A stretch of DNA of 64,000 nt, from positions 17,750,745 through 17,814,744 of the forward strand of contig OZ020316.1 of NCBI GenBank assembly GCA_963971305.1, given 5' to 3'. The notes below the pieces were generated by a model. The model was not told the origin of the DNA, searched no databases, and saw only the letters and a program-made list of their open reading frames with translations. The position numbers were made by a program, and so were the translations under genes. The DNA is from Arcuatula senhousia. Taxonomy: Eukaryota > Mollusca > Bivalvia > Mytilida > Mytilidae. Shown piece by piece: positions 1 to 11,290 of this stretch; position 1 is the first letter of the stretch, and each line of letters opens with the position of its first letter.

Positions 1-2295
1 CAGAATATGTTATTCAATTCGATTTACTGAAAGTAAAAAAATCCTCAGCTGTTCTTGGAGTATTGTTTTCTTCAAAAAGAAATGTATATTTCTACTCTAA
101 AGATTTGAAAATGTTAGTATGTTAGTATAAATCAGTACACCTAACTTTGCTGAATCCTTATGCTATCAACCACTTGATTAGGAAAGCAGTTTAAAGTTAA
201 GGATGCAGATGATGATATAAAATTACTTATCCTATTTAATTACATATCAGGCATTTGTAAAATCTATTTCTGTCCTATACGAGCCCGAGAGGGTTACAAA
301 AATCTTCCTCTGGGGCAAGAGATATTTTTTTTAATGTTACCATTTGTCTTTTTAAATCATAAGTGTGATAGATTGAATTGTTATACTAGTATTGAAATTC
401 CTTCGAAAATCTCGAAATCTCAATTAAAGATGAAAAAAACATGTTTTTATTCTTAAAAATAAAATATACATTTTATAATGTAGACAAACATTTTTAAAAC
501 CAAACCAGTTTACAAAAAGATGATATCATACCTTATAACATTGTTCCGAATAACAAAACAATTATTGTTCTAGAACATTCACTTGATAAGAAAAATCTAA
601 TTAATTATATGACCTTTATTACGATCATAACACATTACTTATCCTATTTTATTACATATTAGGTATAAATAAAAACTCAGACATTGTATTTCCATCGTCT
701 GTGTCCAACAAATGTGACATTTCTAAGAATATAGGGTGACCTTATAAATTTTCTTTTAATGTTAAAAAAATCAAAGTGTTGTTGATTTTAACTGTCAACA
801 TCAGCTTTTTGGATAAGCACTTTTAGTTGTCAACCCTTTTCAACGGAAGAAATTATAAAACAAAGCATTTTAAAGACAGAAAAATATGATAAAAGAAAAG
901 CTAAATACAGAAATAATGCTTTAAGTAGACGATAATGAAATGTGGAATAAGTGTAAGCGACACAACCAACATTAACAAACAGTAATATATAATAAAATCA
1001 CAATGTAAAACAACCAGCCGTCTTCAACATGACCAGATGTCGCTGATCATCGCCTTGTGTTTGCCGAAGACTAAAAATACAATGTACAAGATTCATTACC
1101 AATCCCCAAATTACCAACAATAGCCCCATTTCTTTGTACAACGCAAGAAAAAAATTCTGCATTTGAATTAGGACACATGCCGAACCGTGCGTTAAGTAAA
1201 TCTAATTTCAAACGTTAGTGTACCTTCTACTTTATTTCTCAACCATCGTCAAAAGAGTTATAAAATATATATATATCAAGGTTTATCAAACCCCAAAGGA
1301 TGTTAAGAGGAATAATAGAATAAACAATCAATTAACAGTCTATACATAATTTACTTGGGTAAGTAAAAATCAAGGCTTTATCTACATTTCAACGTAGGGT
1401 AAGAATGCCTTCTCCATTTAAAAAAAAATCTACCATAGGCTCCTGTTTTCAAAAACGAATAGCAATTCAGTTACAAATTAAATATTCTTAATAGATACAA
1501 AAGTCTAAAGAAAGAAACAAATTCAGTTAAATGGTTCATGTATTTTCTTCGGGATCCATAACTATGGTTTCCCTGAAAAAAGACTCATCCTTTTTTTGTG
1601 GTTTGTACATGTGGCTAAAAGGATTCAACATTGAAAGTAACAATTTCTTCAGATTCGTTCTTGTGGTTGATTGTTACACCCCCCCAAAAAAAACACCCCA
1701 AAATGATAACCCAAGAATATCTGCACAATATTTAAATTCACCAGTATTACTGATGTGTATTTTGCTTGCTTTAAAGCAAATTTACATTATTCAAAGTGCT
1801 GCTTTTATATAATTATTCAAATATTGGTTTTCTTCCAGTTCACGGATCAAATCATTCATCAGGAGGATTGAATTAGTTACCGTAATTATTTAGTTAGTTT
1901 TTTAGTTAATTGGTAACTTAGCAATGTCGATTGTTAGTTGTTAAGACAGTTATAGTTTCCTCCCAAACAGCTGGAACTCTGCTATATAAGGAAGATCAGA
2001 TACATGTATATTTATCGTTGCAAATAAAGAATATGATGCAATGTTTCAGTAGCTCATGAAAAAAGACAGTAGAAGACCCCTATGACACAAACATTCATCT
2101 TCATCTCTAATACATGTAAGTAGTGTTCTAGAAACGATAACGTAAGCCTCAGTCCACTGCATTTCGTGGGAGAACGTAGTGGGCTGATGGGTACTCATCA
2201 TATCCAATAGGGTATAAGTAAAACATTCAATTAACTCTGACTTCTGTTATATTTATCTACTTTTATTTGGTTCTGCCAAGAACCACTCTTAAAAG
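1..2295. other. AT-rich region without recognised genes
   Basis: Apart from the short dispersed repeat at 945-1060, nothing here could be assigned. The 93-codon reading frame at 1531-1812 has no recognisable domain and no splice context. Confidence 0.4.
945..1060 (+). repeat. short dispersed repeat, copy 1
   Basis: Contains 'atgtggaataagtgtaagcg', 'acacaaccaacatta' and 'caaccagccgtcttcaac'. Matches copies at 43905, 46135 (minus), 47685 and 48168 (minus). Short, non-coding and found on both strands, so it behaves like a SINE or a MITE. Confidence 0.6.
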
Positions 2296-2615
2296 CAGGG
2301 GCGTAGCTAAGCGTACTCTTGTACTCCAAAACGTCCACATCATTTCCACAAAAAAAAAAAAAAAAAATAGAAAATATAGGGCTTTGGGTAGGTATATATT
2401 TACATTTTAAGTCTTGATGTATGCATATACATACTTAGCGGTGGGATTTTTTTAAGCATGCGTTGTATATTAAATCTTGGTCAGCTATATCTGTATCTTG
2501 AACGTAATAATATTACGGAAATTTTCGTGTCCCTTTTTTACACGCCGTTTAATGGCGTACTTTTAAAAACAACGTAGCATGGACTTGGTACCTAGAATAA
2601 GATAATCATCCCAAA

Positions 2616-2761
2616 ATGCAAAAGAAAATTACATATGTTTTCAATAAGATCAATCCAAGTCAACAACCGAACATTGAAATACCAGAACAAACTTTAACGA
2701 CCTCTGAAACTTCAAGTCAACCATCATGTTCCAGGAGTAAACATTCTAACGTTAAACGCTC
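2616..2761 (+). pseudogene. possible hAT transposase N-terminus, interrupted
   Basis: An ATG-led reading frame (MQKKITYVFNKINPSQQ...) rich in Ser, Thr and Gln. This resembles the low-complexity N-terminus that precedes the TTF/BED zinc finger in many hAT transposases. It lies inside the CAGKGGCGTAGCTA-ended element. It is cut off near 2761, where RT-like sequence starts in another frame. The identification rests on composition and context only. Confidence 0.3.
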
Positions 2762-3463
2762 TTGTCAGATAACATACCCGGACTTGTTTTCAACTCTCTT
2801 ATTGACAACATACTTGTTCAGTTTGGTGGACGTGTTTTTCAGCAAACAATAGGGATTCCAATGGGCACTAATTGTGACCTTTGCTTGCTGATTTGTTTCT
2901 TCATTCATATGAAGCAGACTTCTTACAATCTCTGGAGTCTTCTAGACAAAAAAGACCGTAGACTAGCTATCTCTTTTAACCTCATGTTCCGTTATATTGA
3001 TGATGTCCTTTCACTAAACAATTTTCGATTTGGTGACTTTCTCCATCTCATATATTCCCAGGAGCTTAAGATAAAGGACACAACGAATTCTAGGAAGTCT
3101 GCTTCATATTTAGATCTACATCTCGAAATTGACACTCAAGGAAGACTTTCAACAAGGCTCTATGACAAACGTGATGACTTCGATTTTCCAATCGTCAACT
3201 TTCCCTTCTTGTGTAGCAACATTCCGTCCGCTCCAGCCTATGGAGTTTACGTATCTCAATTGATTCGTAACTCCAGAGCGTGCGGGACTTACATCGATTT
3301 CCTTAGCAGAGTGACACGTCTGACGCAAAAATTGCTCACACAGGGTTATGTTGCTCCTCGGTTGCTGTCTTCACTCAAGAAATTTTACGAAAGACATCAT
3401 GCACTTATAGACAAATATGGGATTTCGATCTCTCAGATGAGTGCAGATGTTGGTTTGTCATAG
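2762..3463 (+). pseudogene. reverse transcriptase relic (Penelope-like or related)
   Basis: A 234-codon reading frame carrying RT motifs: QQTIGIPMGTNC (finger/palm motif), FRYIDDVLSLNN (catalytic YIDD, intact) and downstream SYLDLHLE, LYDKRDDF and PAYGVYVSQLIR blocks. Residues of about 2872-2940 are in the wrong frame relative to the family, flanked by two compensating indels, so the protein is not functional as written. It is also 5'-truncated: the N-terminal RT part is missing. Four further copies of this RT or its 3' tail occur in the window. Class is uncertain: Penelope-like is my best guess, from RT motif style and from LTR-like direct repeats around the 43-44 kb copy. Confidence 0.7.
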
Positions 3464-3860
3464 GGTTTTGTTTTGTCTTCCTTTACCGGATTTGACACGC
3501 TGAATGGACTTTTGGCAACGCGACGGGTGTGCTATAGCAAGCAGGAACTGCTTACTCTTCCGGAGCACCTGAGTTCACTCTTGTTTCGACTGGAGTTCGC
3601 GTTGTTGATTGATATTCAGTTTCTTTGTGTTTCCATGTTTTACATGTTGTCTGTTTTTGTCCCGTTCTTGTTGGTGTTTACTGGTTTTGTCGCTGCCTAT
3701 TCGGACTTTTGACATTGGAAGAAGCAGAGGTGTCAATGGGGTATCCGAATCATTCGGATACCCCATTGGTACCTGTGCTTCTTTCATTGCCCGAAGAAGA
3801 CATTCGCCAACAAGATATAAAAAACCATCTACTTTCTGGATCGTGAAAAGACGCACATAG
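3464..3860 (+). mobile_element. 3' tail of the RT element with internal palindromic duplication
   Basis: Non-coding 3' part of the RT family, recognised by comparison with 20780-21010 (same strand) and with 43090-43350 and 47220-47480 (reverse). Shared phrases include 'ggcaacgcgacgggtgtgct' and 'ttactcttccggagcacctg'. Unlike the other copies, this one contains a large near-perfect inverted repeat around 3716-3786 in place of the single conserved segment. Confidence 0.6.
3734..3768. repeat. perfect 17-bp-arm palindrome
   Basis: caatggggtatccgaat, a single C at 3751, then the exact reverse complement. With a few mismatches the symmetry extends to about 3716-3786 (agaagcagagg ... cctgtgcttct). 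It is probably an inverted duplication formed in the RT-element tail. Confidence 0.85.
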
Positions 3861-4424
3861 ATATGAATTTCCCGTGAGGTAGGAATTTTTACGATTTTAA
3901 TGTTTTATTTGAAAAATCAAACAGGGTCGCTTAGTTCGTAGTTGGAAGAAGTCCGACCGTGTAAGCACGACAGATCCCAAGACAGAAGAGAGATATATTA
4001 AGGGTTTATTATTGAGCATTCTATACTTAGCATTCCCGATTGAATTCAATAAAGAGGGGAAAAATATCGACACCCTCAACCTTAAAAAGTCAATCAAAAC
4101 AGTTAATTATACCCCTGCATGAAATGTATTTAACGGTATATAGATAGGTTCTGGGATGTCCGTCCATAAATGTATCACCGTTACGCCTTATATTACCCTT
4201 CTCGTATCTCAGTCTCGTTTTCGCAACTCTTCAAAATCTCAATGGAATTTCATGAACCTTTCACGCAATCTTTGTGACATAATGTAGGTGTGTATATATA
4301 TCTCATATAACAAGTGTGGCCACTAAAAGTATGTCTCGCCTGCCGGCACCATCGCTAAAATCAACTACCTAAGCTTTCATTTCTTGATATAAACACAAAA
4401 AGTGTCAGTATACCTAATAACAGA

Positions 4425-5396
4425 TGCCTAGTTATTATACTATTCAAGCAATCCATTGTCCACACAAGTATTACAAAAAGTTTTCTGTCTGAAAAAAAAA
4501 CCTAATTTCACAGAGTCACTGGAGCATAAAAATGGGGTCATGGTCACATGGCATGGTGACAGTTGCGTTGTCCATAACCGCAACTGTCTGTTTACCCAAT
4601 ATCAGATGCCTAGCTATTATAACTTTCCAGCAATTCATCTTCCATAAAAGTCTTACAAAAAAGTTTTTCGGCCTGAAAAAGACCTAAGTTCACAGAGTCA
4701 CTGGAGCGTGAAAATGGGGTCAGGGTCACACGGCATGGGGACAGTTGCATGGACCATAACCTAAACTGTCTGTATACTAAATATCAGATGCCTAGCTAAT
4801 ATACTTTTCAAGCAATTCATCGTCCACAAAAGTCTTACAAAAAAGTTTACGGCCTGAAAAAAGACCTAAGTTCACAGAGTCACTGGAGCGTGAAAATGGG
4901 GTCAGGGTCAAACGGCATGGTGACAGTTGCGTAGACCATAACCTGAACTGTCTGTATACCAAATATCAGATGCCTAGCTATTATACTTTTCAAGCAATTC
5001 ATCGTCCACAAAAGTCTTACAAAAAAGTTTACGGCCTGAAAAAAGACCTAAGTTCACAGAGTCACTGGAGCGTGAAAATGGGGTCAGGGTCAAACAGCAT
5101 GGTGACAGTTGCGTAGACCATAACCTGAACTGTCTGTATACCAAATATCAGATGCCTAGCTATTATACTTTTCAAGCAATTCATCGTCCACAAAAGTCTT
5201 ACAAAAAAGTTTACGGCCTGAAAAAAGACCTAAGTTCACAGAGTCACTGGAGCGTGAAAATGGGGTCAGGGTCAAACGGCATGGTGACAGTTGCGTAGAC
5301 CATAACCTGAACTGTCTGTATACCAAATATCAGATGCCTAGCTATTATACTTTTCAAGCAATTCATTGTCCACAAAAGTCTTACAAAAAAGTTTAC
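4425..5396. repeat. 182-bp tandem repeat, about 5.3 copies
   Basis: The anchor 'tgcctag(c/t)tattatac' recurs at 4425, 4607, 4789, 4971, 5153 and 5335, exactly 182 bp apart. The left-hand copies are more diverged, and the units from 4789 on are nearly identical, which suggests recent amplification from the right side. Confidence 0.92.
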
Positions 5397-5442
5397 GCCG
5401 CCGCCGTCGCCGCCGCCGCCGTCGCCGGAAAGTAATACCTAT

Positions 5443-5478
5443 GTCTCGCCTTCCGCGACTATTCGTCGCAGGCGAGAC
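5443..5478. repeat. terminal hairpin of the tandem-core element
   Basis: The stem is GTCTCGCCT (5443-5451) pairing with AGGCGAGAC (5470-5478), then GCGAC with GTCGC. There is a 3-nt bulge and a 5-nt loop. It lies at the element's right terminus, as Helitron-type 3' hairpins do. Confidence 0.75.
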
Positions 5479-6464
5479 AAAAACTACTTAAATATAGAAA
5501 AACGAAATCCAAATGAAATATAACAATCAATAGTGACCAATAGTGATTTAGGGTACAAACACGCCTACCTAAGTTAAAAAAAAATAAAACAAAAATTGAA
5601 AAAATTGAAGTCATCTGTAGTTTCAGAATGGTCAAAATCTATACCTAAATTGTCTAAAATTCGTTAGCTTCCGGGGGCTTCGCCCCCTGGTCCCCCACCA
5701 GGGCTTTGCCCTGGACCCATAAGGGGGCCTTGAGCGGCCCCCTTAACCCCCTGCCGACTTGGGAGTACACTTTAATAATACCCTAGCTACGCCACTGAAA
5801 AGTAAATGTAGGAAGATGATTTCTCACTATTTATCGTAAAACAAATTACATCAAAGCATTAGTTCAGAAATACTAAAATACACCTGACGCACGTCTCCTC
5901 TAGGAAACAATCCAGCAACACTAACCAAGAGATGAAGTAAATTTTTATGAATTATGTTTGATTGCATTAATCAAAGACTATAACATGTATAAACCGTGAA
6001 CGTTGAAAACTTTTAAATCTTCTTTAATGTTGCTTTGATATAATAAAATCTGAATAATTCCAGAGTCTTTTTAAACTCACTAGTGCATCTGATACAGTTT
6101 AATCTGAATGAAGGACACATGCATGACAAGATACCTTTTACAAAGCATTACCTTAATGCCTATCTAAAAGCCAGCATGAAAATGTCTTTCTGTAAGTCTA
6201 TTAAACCATGGAAAAAATGTTAAAAATAATAAAAAGCATTGGTGACTTTTAAAATAAAGTAAAAAGCTTAGATTTGTTTCAGTTACATGCATTATATATG
6301 TATAAATAAAGTAGAAGTTCTTGTTAAAATACTATATAAAATGAAAGAAAATGAACTACCTTGTATGAATATTTGATAGGTCCAGAACTATATCAGGAGT
6401 TGTCTAATAATTCAAACTTTGACTTATCAATTCAATAGGATGACATACGCGCAGACGACAGCTG

Positions 6465-6482
6465 CTGTGACGTCACGCAGGT
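6465..6482. promoter_or_regulatory. CRE-like palindrome next to a splice-donor-like site
   Basis: TGACGTCA at 6468-6475 is followed at once by CGCAG|gtaaga. It could be the promoter or first exon of an unidentified plus-strand transcript. No coding exon is linked to it. Confidence 0.25.
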
Positions 6483-6939
6483 AAGAGAAATAGATCAATG
6501 GATTACCTTTAATAATAGAGAAGGCATGGGATCAATAAGATATGCTGATATACATGATATAGATGGTATACTTTACATCACCTGGTGCAAGATGTTTTGG
6601 GGCGAAAGTGTGAAGATGCGATAGTCTTTATCGATTATCTTGTTTATATTATGGGAATTAGGAGTTTCGACAATTAGAAAGTCCTCTACCCAGACATGGA
6701 CGAAAAGTTTATAGTTGCAAAATAACTTAATAAGACACTCCTTTCTATACTATATCACCTACTAAAAAGACTATTCTATCGACAACTTTCTGCCAAGCAA
6801 AAAATATCACTTAAACACCAAACATTTTCAGCTGAAAATGGAACAATCATATTGTCATGAAAATATAGATCCACCTGAGATTTAAACTATTAGCTAAAAT
6901 TTTGATCCCTAAGACTAGCATGTTTTTTATTAAATAAAA

Positions 6940-7070
6940 GTAATAACAAAACTACCGAACTTGAATGACCAATCTCATAGTCAAGAGAAAAATGACAAAA
7001 ACGAATCAGTCATACCGGAGAATTGGTGGATCGCAAGGGACCTGACTTGGTACAGGTTAAAGTTAACAAT
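6940..7070 (+). repeat. dispersed repeat ('aaaactaccgaac' family), copy 1
   Basis: Shares 'caaaactaccgaac', 'aaatgacaaaaacgaatcag' and 'agaattggtggatcgcaa' with 11755-11900 (minus), 26155-26260 and 54893-55065. Open reading frames through it are incidental. Confidence 0.7.
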
Positions 7071-8394
7071 AACTTACAATTATCATCTCCCTAGACCTAG
7101 GAACACAACAAAGTCTGTATATAATAAGGACAAAAACTTAAGATCATTCTGCAATTACGGTAATACAACACTGGCCATAGAAATACAATATGTATCTTTG
7201 GGCGAAGTATTGTACATATTTTTGTATTGTATCGATTCACAATTTGTTTTCTTTCTGTTGTGCTACTGAACACAGAGATATCGTTTTGAATTAACTATCC
7301 TGCCTAAGCAACAATGTCTTTAATTTATCATGTTGTCTTATGATGGCAACTTCTGTTGAATAAGTTATTGCTTTATTGTTAAAAACAATGCCATCATGTG
7401 TGCATTTTGTTATCTTTCAAAATGCACTTAAAGCATAGCATTCCATACATCATTTATCTAAGAATTTCTTTTAACTAAGGGATACTAGTAAATGGGAATG
7501 GACGAATTTTCAAGTCACAAAGAACAAACAATTTTTTGTTTGGCCCCTTTTTCATGTTTTTATTATTGTACATTACATGACATACATCTGCTCAAAAGTC
7601 AATTTGCTTCCTGGTTGTTTCATTCTTTGAATAAAACGAGACTACACAAGGAAGTATAGGTTGTAAAAAAAGAGATTTCATCAGTCAAATATACTAGATA
7701 CACACATACTTATATTTATTTTTCAAAGTGATTTATTAAATATTCGGGTCAACTTATTATCTTTTGAAGGTTATGTCAGATATTAAAAAGAATGCACCTT
7801 TACAAAGAGAGGCCTTTTTCTCAAAAATACCATATTAGTTGTCATGTCACAAGATAAACATGTTGCAAGGTCATTAAAAGCTAGATGATAAATATAAAAG
7901 ACTTAAATCTTAAAATTCCTAAATAGCATGTATTTGCCTTTGAATCACCATGTGCATGTTTTCCACATGTTTGTCACCTAAATAAACATCATATAACCAA
8001 TTATAAAATGCATCTAAAAAAGACAATTCCAAACAGACTTTCAATTTAAATGAATCGTCCTGTAATGTATACCCAATTTATTTCACTATAAAGGCCTAAT
8101 TGTTTTTCCCATTTCTCTTTTCATACCAAGTTTAAAAGGACAATGTATCAAAAGACCCCCCATTCGGTCCCAAAAATTGAAATGGAAATATTTTATATAA
8201 ACTTTTAAATAGTAAAAATTAACTAAATCTGAATCTGTCCTTTGCGATGTTAATATAATTACCAAAAGTGGCTTCAGTATACATGGTACAGTAAAAATAG
8301 CCTTAATTAAATCTAGGCTATTTTAAGAATTTTATTTTATTTTTTCTTTGGGCTAGAGTTATCTTTCTTTTCCTATTAGTTAGCCAATATGTTA

Positions 8395-8540
8395 ATTTTC
8401 CCGCCAAAAAGTCACATGATTACAGCTCAAATGTAAACAAACACACTTGATCCTTCATTAGCATTGCAGAAGTTCTGTCAGCAAATATTCAAACTTTATT
8501 GTATGTTTTATGTTCTTTTTATGGATTAAACTATTTCTTA
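8395..8540 (+). promoter_or_regulatory. possible promoter-like patch
   Basis: Contains TTTTCCCGCCAAAA (an E2F-type site) and GTCACATGA (an E-box) close together. A candidate donor, GTTGAAG|gtaaat, lies about 140 bp further on. No linked coding exon was found, so the call rests on motifs alone. Confidence 0.25.
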
Positions 8541-8853
8541 GTTGAAGGTAAATATCAATATTCTTTTATTTTCAATAAAACCTTTGAATAAACCACACGG
8601 ATGCATGTCGTTCTGGACACGTGCCAGCCATTTTATTTACATTTTCTCCATTTTTGATTGGATGATAAGAAATTTACATACAATAAATTATTCTTAGCAC
8701 CTCCTGTTTTACCTTGTCGGCAAATTTCTTTTATGTTTGCTGGTCACTTATCGATCTATGGTTTTAATTGGCTTGGGTTATAAAAGTGTCACTCAATGCC
8801 TTTATTTAATAAGTAACAAAAGACCTAATTAAACATGGAATTTTTTTAAAATT

Positions 8854-8908
8854 GCCGACCACCTTACCAAAAGGAAAGGTGGTCGGCTCTGGAAAAAAGG
8901 TGGTCGGC
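8854..8908. repeat. small inverted and direct repeat cluster
   Basis: GCCGACCACCTT (8854-8865) is followed by two copies of its reverse complement AAGGTGGTCGGC (8876-8887 and 8897-8908). It can form alternative hairpins. Function unknown. Confidence 0.7.
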
Positions 8909-8990
8909 ACACCCGGCTTAAATGGCGAACGGATAACACTGCAGCTTTAAAATGATGATTTGGTAAAAAACCTGCAAATTTATTGTTTGG

Positions 8991-8992
<2 letters not shown>

Positions 8993-9030
<38 letters not shown>

Positions 9031-9041
9031 TCTCCCTCTCT
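8993..9041. repeat. (CT)n microsatellite
   Basis: An uninterrupted CT run followed by ccctctctccctctc. It explains the Arg/Glu-repeat reading frame on the minus strand. Confidence 0.95.
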
Positions 9042-9598
9042 AGTCCATCTGCTTTCGTTTCTGTTCTTATCAACCATTCTTTACTGGGTATACTAGTTTG
9101 TCATTTACGTTAATGCAGGGCTAATTCAGATAAGACAGATTTTGATGGTGCTTTTATTATGCAAAAAAGACGTACTCGTGTATATCTTTGCACTTTGTTT
9201 GCATAATCAATGTTTGGTCGATCTTTCTTTTCTTTATTATTAATTTTCATGGTTATGTTAACTGGTCATCTTAAATCTGTTCATCTTTCATCTTATTTGT
9301 TCTCAAAAAATCTCAAAGGTAAAAAAGTGTGGAAATCACATTGGTGAAAAAAATCAACAACTTTGATAAGTTCTTTAGTGTAGTTATCTCCATACCACAA
9401 ATAATAAAGCTTCAGCATAGAAGGCTGGTCTTCTTGTTTTATTTGTTTGTTGTGTATACTTGTTGATGATATCCCTTGAAAGAGTCTATTCATAAAATCT
9501 CAATGCTATCAATTTATTTTTCATCGAGTGCTAATTCATTCTCATTTTGTACTCGGAATGGTCATCTCTTAGTTGCAAAAAAAGTGTGTCAGTGAATT

Positions 9599-9905
9599 GG
9601 GCTGCATAGGTAGTCTAAGGGACTTTCCTTCGTCACGCAACTCCTCCCATGTTATTTGGAAAACACCGAACTGAAACTTGGCTCAGTAGTTGCACTATTG
9701 ATTCAGATTCTGCCGAAGGTTTCGGAATTTTGATAAAGCCCCTAAGGGTTGGGCTGCATAGTTAGCCTTCCTTCGTCATGCAACTCATCCCATGTTATTT
9801 GGAATACCGAGCTGAAACCTGGCTCAGTAGTTGCACTTGGATGTAGATTCTGCCGAATATTTCGGGATTTTGATATTGCCCCTAGGGGCTGGGCTGCAAA
9901 TGTAT
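9599..9905. repeat. tandem repeat, period about 140-152 bp, two copies
   Basis: 'gggctgcata' recurs at 9599, 9751 and 9891. Shared blocks are 'cccatgttatttgga', 'ctggctcagtagttgcac' and 'attctgccga'. The units are diverged. Confidence 0.8.
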
Positions 9906-10284
9906 GCTAAGGGCACATTATTCCTTCCTCACACATCTCCTCAAAATAAAAGGCCTAAGCCTATAAAATTTCTTTCTATTATTGGCCCTTATACAATCAA
10001 ACACCAGAAAAGCGTGGCTGCCTCGACTAGTATTTAATTGCAGTATTTTCTATGATTCTTTGATTAAATTCTTGAAATGCATACCATTCTTTGCGGGGTT
10101 CTAGGATTTGTTGTAGGATGAAACCTTGATCTCTTTTTCCGTGACGGAATGTTTTGTGGTGTATACTTATGCTTTTCACCAAAAATATTAAGAGTAAAAA
10201 TTATCTTAACTGTAAAATTTAAGGATTCTGGCTCAAATCTACGATAAAAAAAATTTCAGTGACTGCTTATAGTATGGATAATGT

Positions 10285-10835
10285 ACTTCTCAGTAGAGAT
10301 GTTAGGGATTTCTCAGCAGAGATGTTGGGGACTTCTCAGCAGAGATGATGGTGACTCCTCACCAGAGATGTTAGGGACTTCTCAGCAAAGATAGCAGAAA
10401 TGTTGTAGACGTCTCAACAGTGATGTGGGGGAGTTCACAGCAGAGATGTTGGAGACTTCTCAGCAGAGATGTTGGGGACTTCTCAGCAGAGATGTTAGGG
10501 ACTTCTCAGTAAAAATGTTGCGGATTTCTCATCAGAGAGGTTGGGGACTTCTCAACAGAGTTGTTTGGGACTTCTCAGCAGAGATATTGAGAACTTCTCA
10601 GCAGAGATATTGAGAACTTTTCAGCAGAAATATTGGGAACATCTCAGGAGAGATGTTGGGAACTATTCAACAGAGATAATCGGGACTTCTCAGCAGAGAT
10701 ATTAAGGACTTTTCGGCAGTGATGTTGGGGACTTCTCAGCATAGATGTTAGGGACTTCTCAACAGAAATGTTGGGGACTTCTCAGCAGAGATGTTGGGGA
10801 CTTTCTGAGGAGAAGTTTAGGGACTTCTTCTAAAG
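10285..10835. repeat. 23-bp minisatellite, about 23 units
   Basis: The degenerate unit cagcagagatgttggggactt(ct) repeats without spacers, with single-base variation and occasional indels. Because 23 is not a multiple of 3, any reading frame through it is fortuitous. Confidence 0.93.
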
Positions 10836-10894
10836 GTTCTTTCCATCTGCCAGAATAGTTTTTAGGATCCATAATACATTTTTCAGATGTATTG

Positions 10895-11100
10895 TTAATT
10901 TTCACTTTCTTTTGGTGTTCTGGTGAGTCTTTTCCTTGCTTTGTCTTTTCTTCCTGGGACTTTAATAAATTGATATTGATCATCCCAATTTGATAGGTCT
11001 GACATTACTTTCATATAACTTAAACTTTCAAACGTTCTTTTACTTTCACTTTTTATCTGGATTTCCCATTCCTTTGTAATAGTCAATAATTTGCAACTTT
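10895..11100 (-). pseudogene. possible retroelement coding fragment
   Basis: The minus strand reads an open stretch of about 60 codons (TITKEWEIQIKSESKRTFES...SNWDDQYQF...) with coding-like composition, and an overlapping frame continues it after a shift. It vaguely resembles the C-terminal region of non-LTR retrotransposon proteins. The family is not recognised. It could instead be an unrecognised exon. Confidence 0.25.
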
Positions 11101-11204
11101 TTTGTGATTTGTCTGTCCTTGTTTATAGTATTTACAACTTGTCAGGCTTATCGGTAGTAAAATGTACATGATCATGCTGGGATTTTACACCATTTTTTGA
11201 GAAA

Positions 11205-11290
11205 CATCAGCCGTTCAGGGTGGTCAGTCTTGTTGGTGGTGGAAACAGGAGTATCCAAAGAAAACCAACCAGCTAGGTTTTCTCTGTATT
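11205..11290 (-). repeat. short dispersed repeat with conserved motif
   Basis: The minus strand reads ggttttctttggatactcct gtttccacca(c). This closely matches the ggttttctccgggtactccggtttcc-type motif that is widespread in non-coding repeats of many aquatic invertebrates. Only one copy was noticed here. Confidence 0.4.

Larger units (their letters stand above)
4333..5478. mobile_element. Helentron/HINE-like non-autonomous element with tandem core
   Basis: Starts GTCTCGCCTGC (4333-4343) and ends with its reverse complement GCAGGCGAGAC (5468-5478). The core is a 182-bp tandem array, then a GCC/GTC-rich microsatellite (5397-5427), then a terminal hairpin. Short inverted ends plus tandem core plus microsatellite plus 3' hairpin is the layout known for Helentron-associated elements, including the bivalve 'pearl' and CvA type. 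No coding capacity. The class is inferred from layout only. Confidence 0.55.
2296..5797. mobile_element. hAT-like DNA transposon (decayed, with nested insertions)
   Basis: The left end begins CAGGGGCGTAGCTA (2296) and the right end finishes TAGCTACGCCACTG (5797). They are inverted copies differing at one base. Subterminal GTACTCC (left) and GGAGTAC (right) are also inverted. The element is flanked on both sides by AAAAG, a possible 5-bp target duplication. CAGTGGCGTAGC-type ends are typical of hAT-superfamily elements, though those usually make 8-bp duplications. A GC-rich hairpin block (5670-5755) near the right end recurs in the second copy at 18253-19475. The interior contains a possible transposase start, an RT relic and a tandem-repeat element. 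Confidence 0.6.
5798..8394. other. AT-rich region, mostly unassigned
   Basis: Contains the dispersed repeat at 6940-7070 and the CRE-like site near 6470. It was searched on the minus strand for further espin exons without success. Confidence 0.4.

Noticed and set aside
3734..3768. Rho-independent terminator
   Set aside because: A perfect palindrome in a eukaryotic retroelement tail with no T-run. A bacterial terminator makes no sense here.
4425..5396. CRISPR or rRNA-spacer interpretation of the 182-bp array
   Set aside because: There are no spacers and no rRNA sequence. Inverted ends and a terminal hairpin favour a transposable element.
8829..9077. Arg/Glu-repeat protein on the minus strand
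   Set aside because: It is the translation of a (CT)n microsatellite.
10285..10835. CRISPR-like look of regularly repeated short units
   Set aside because: The units are contiguous with no unique spacers, and the genome is animal.
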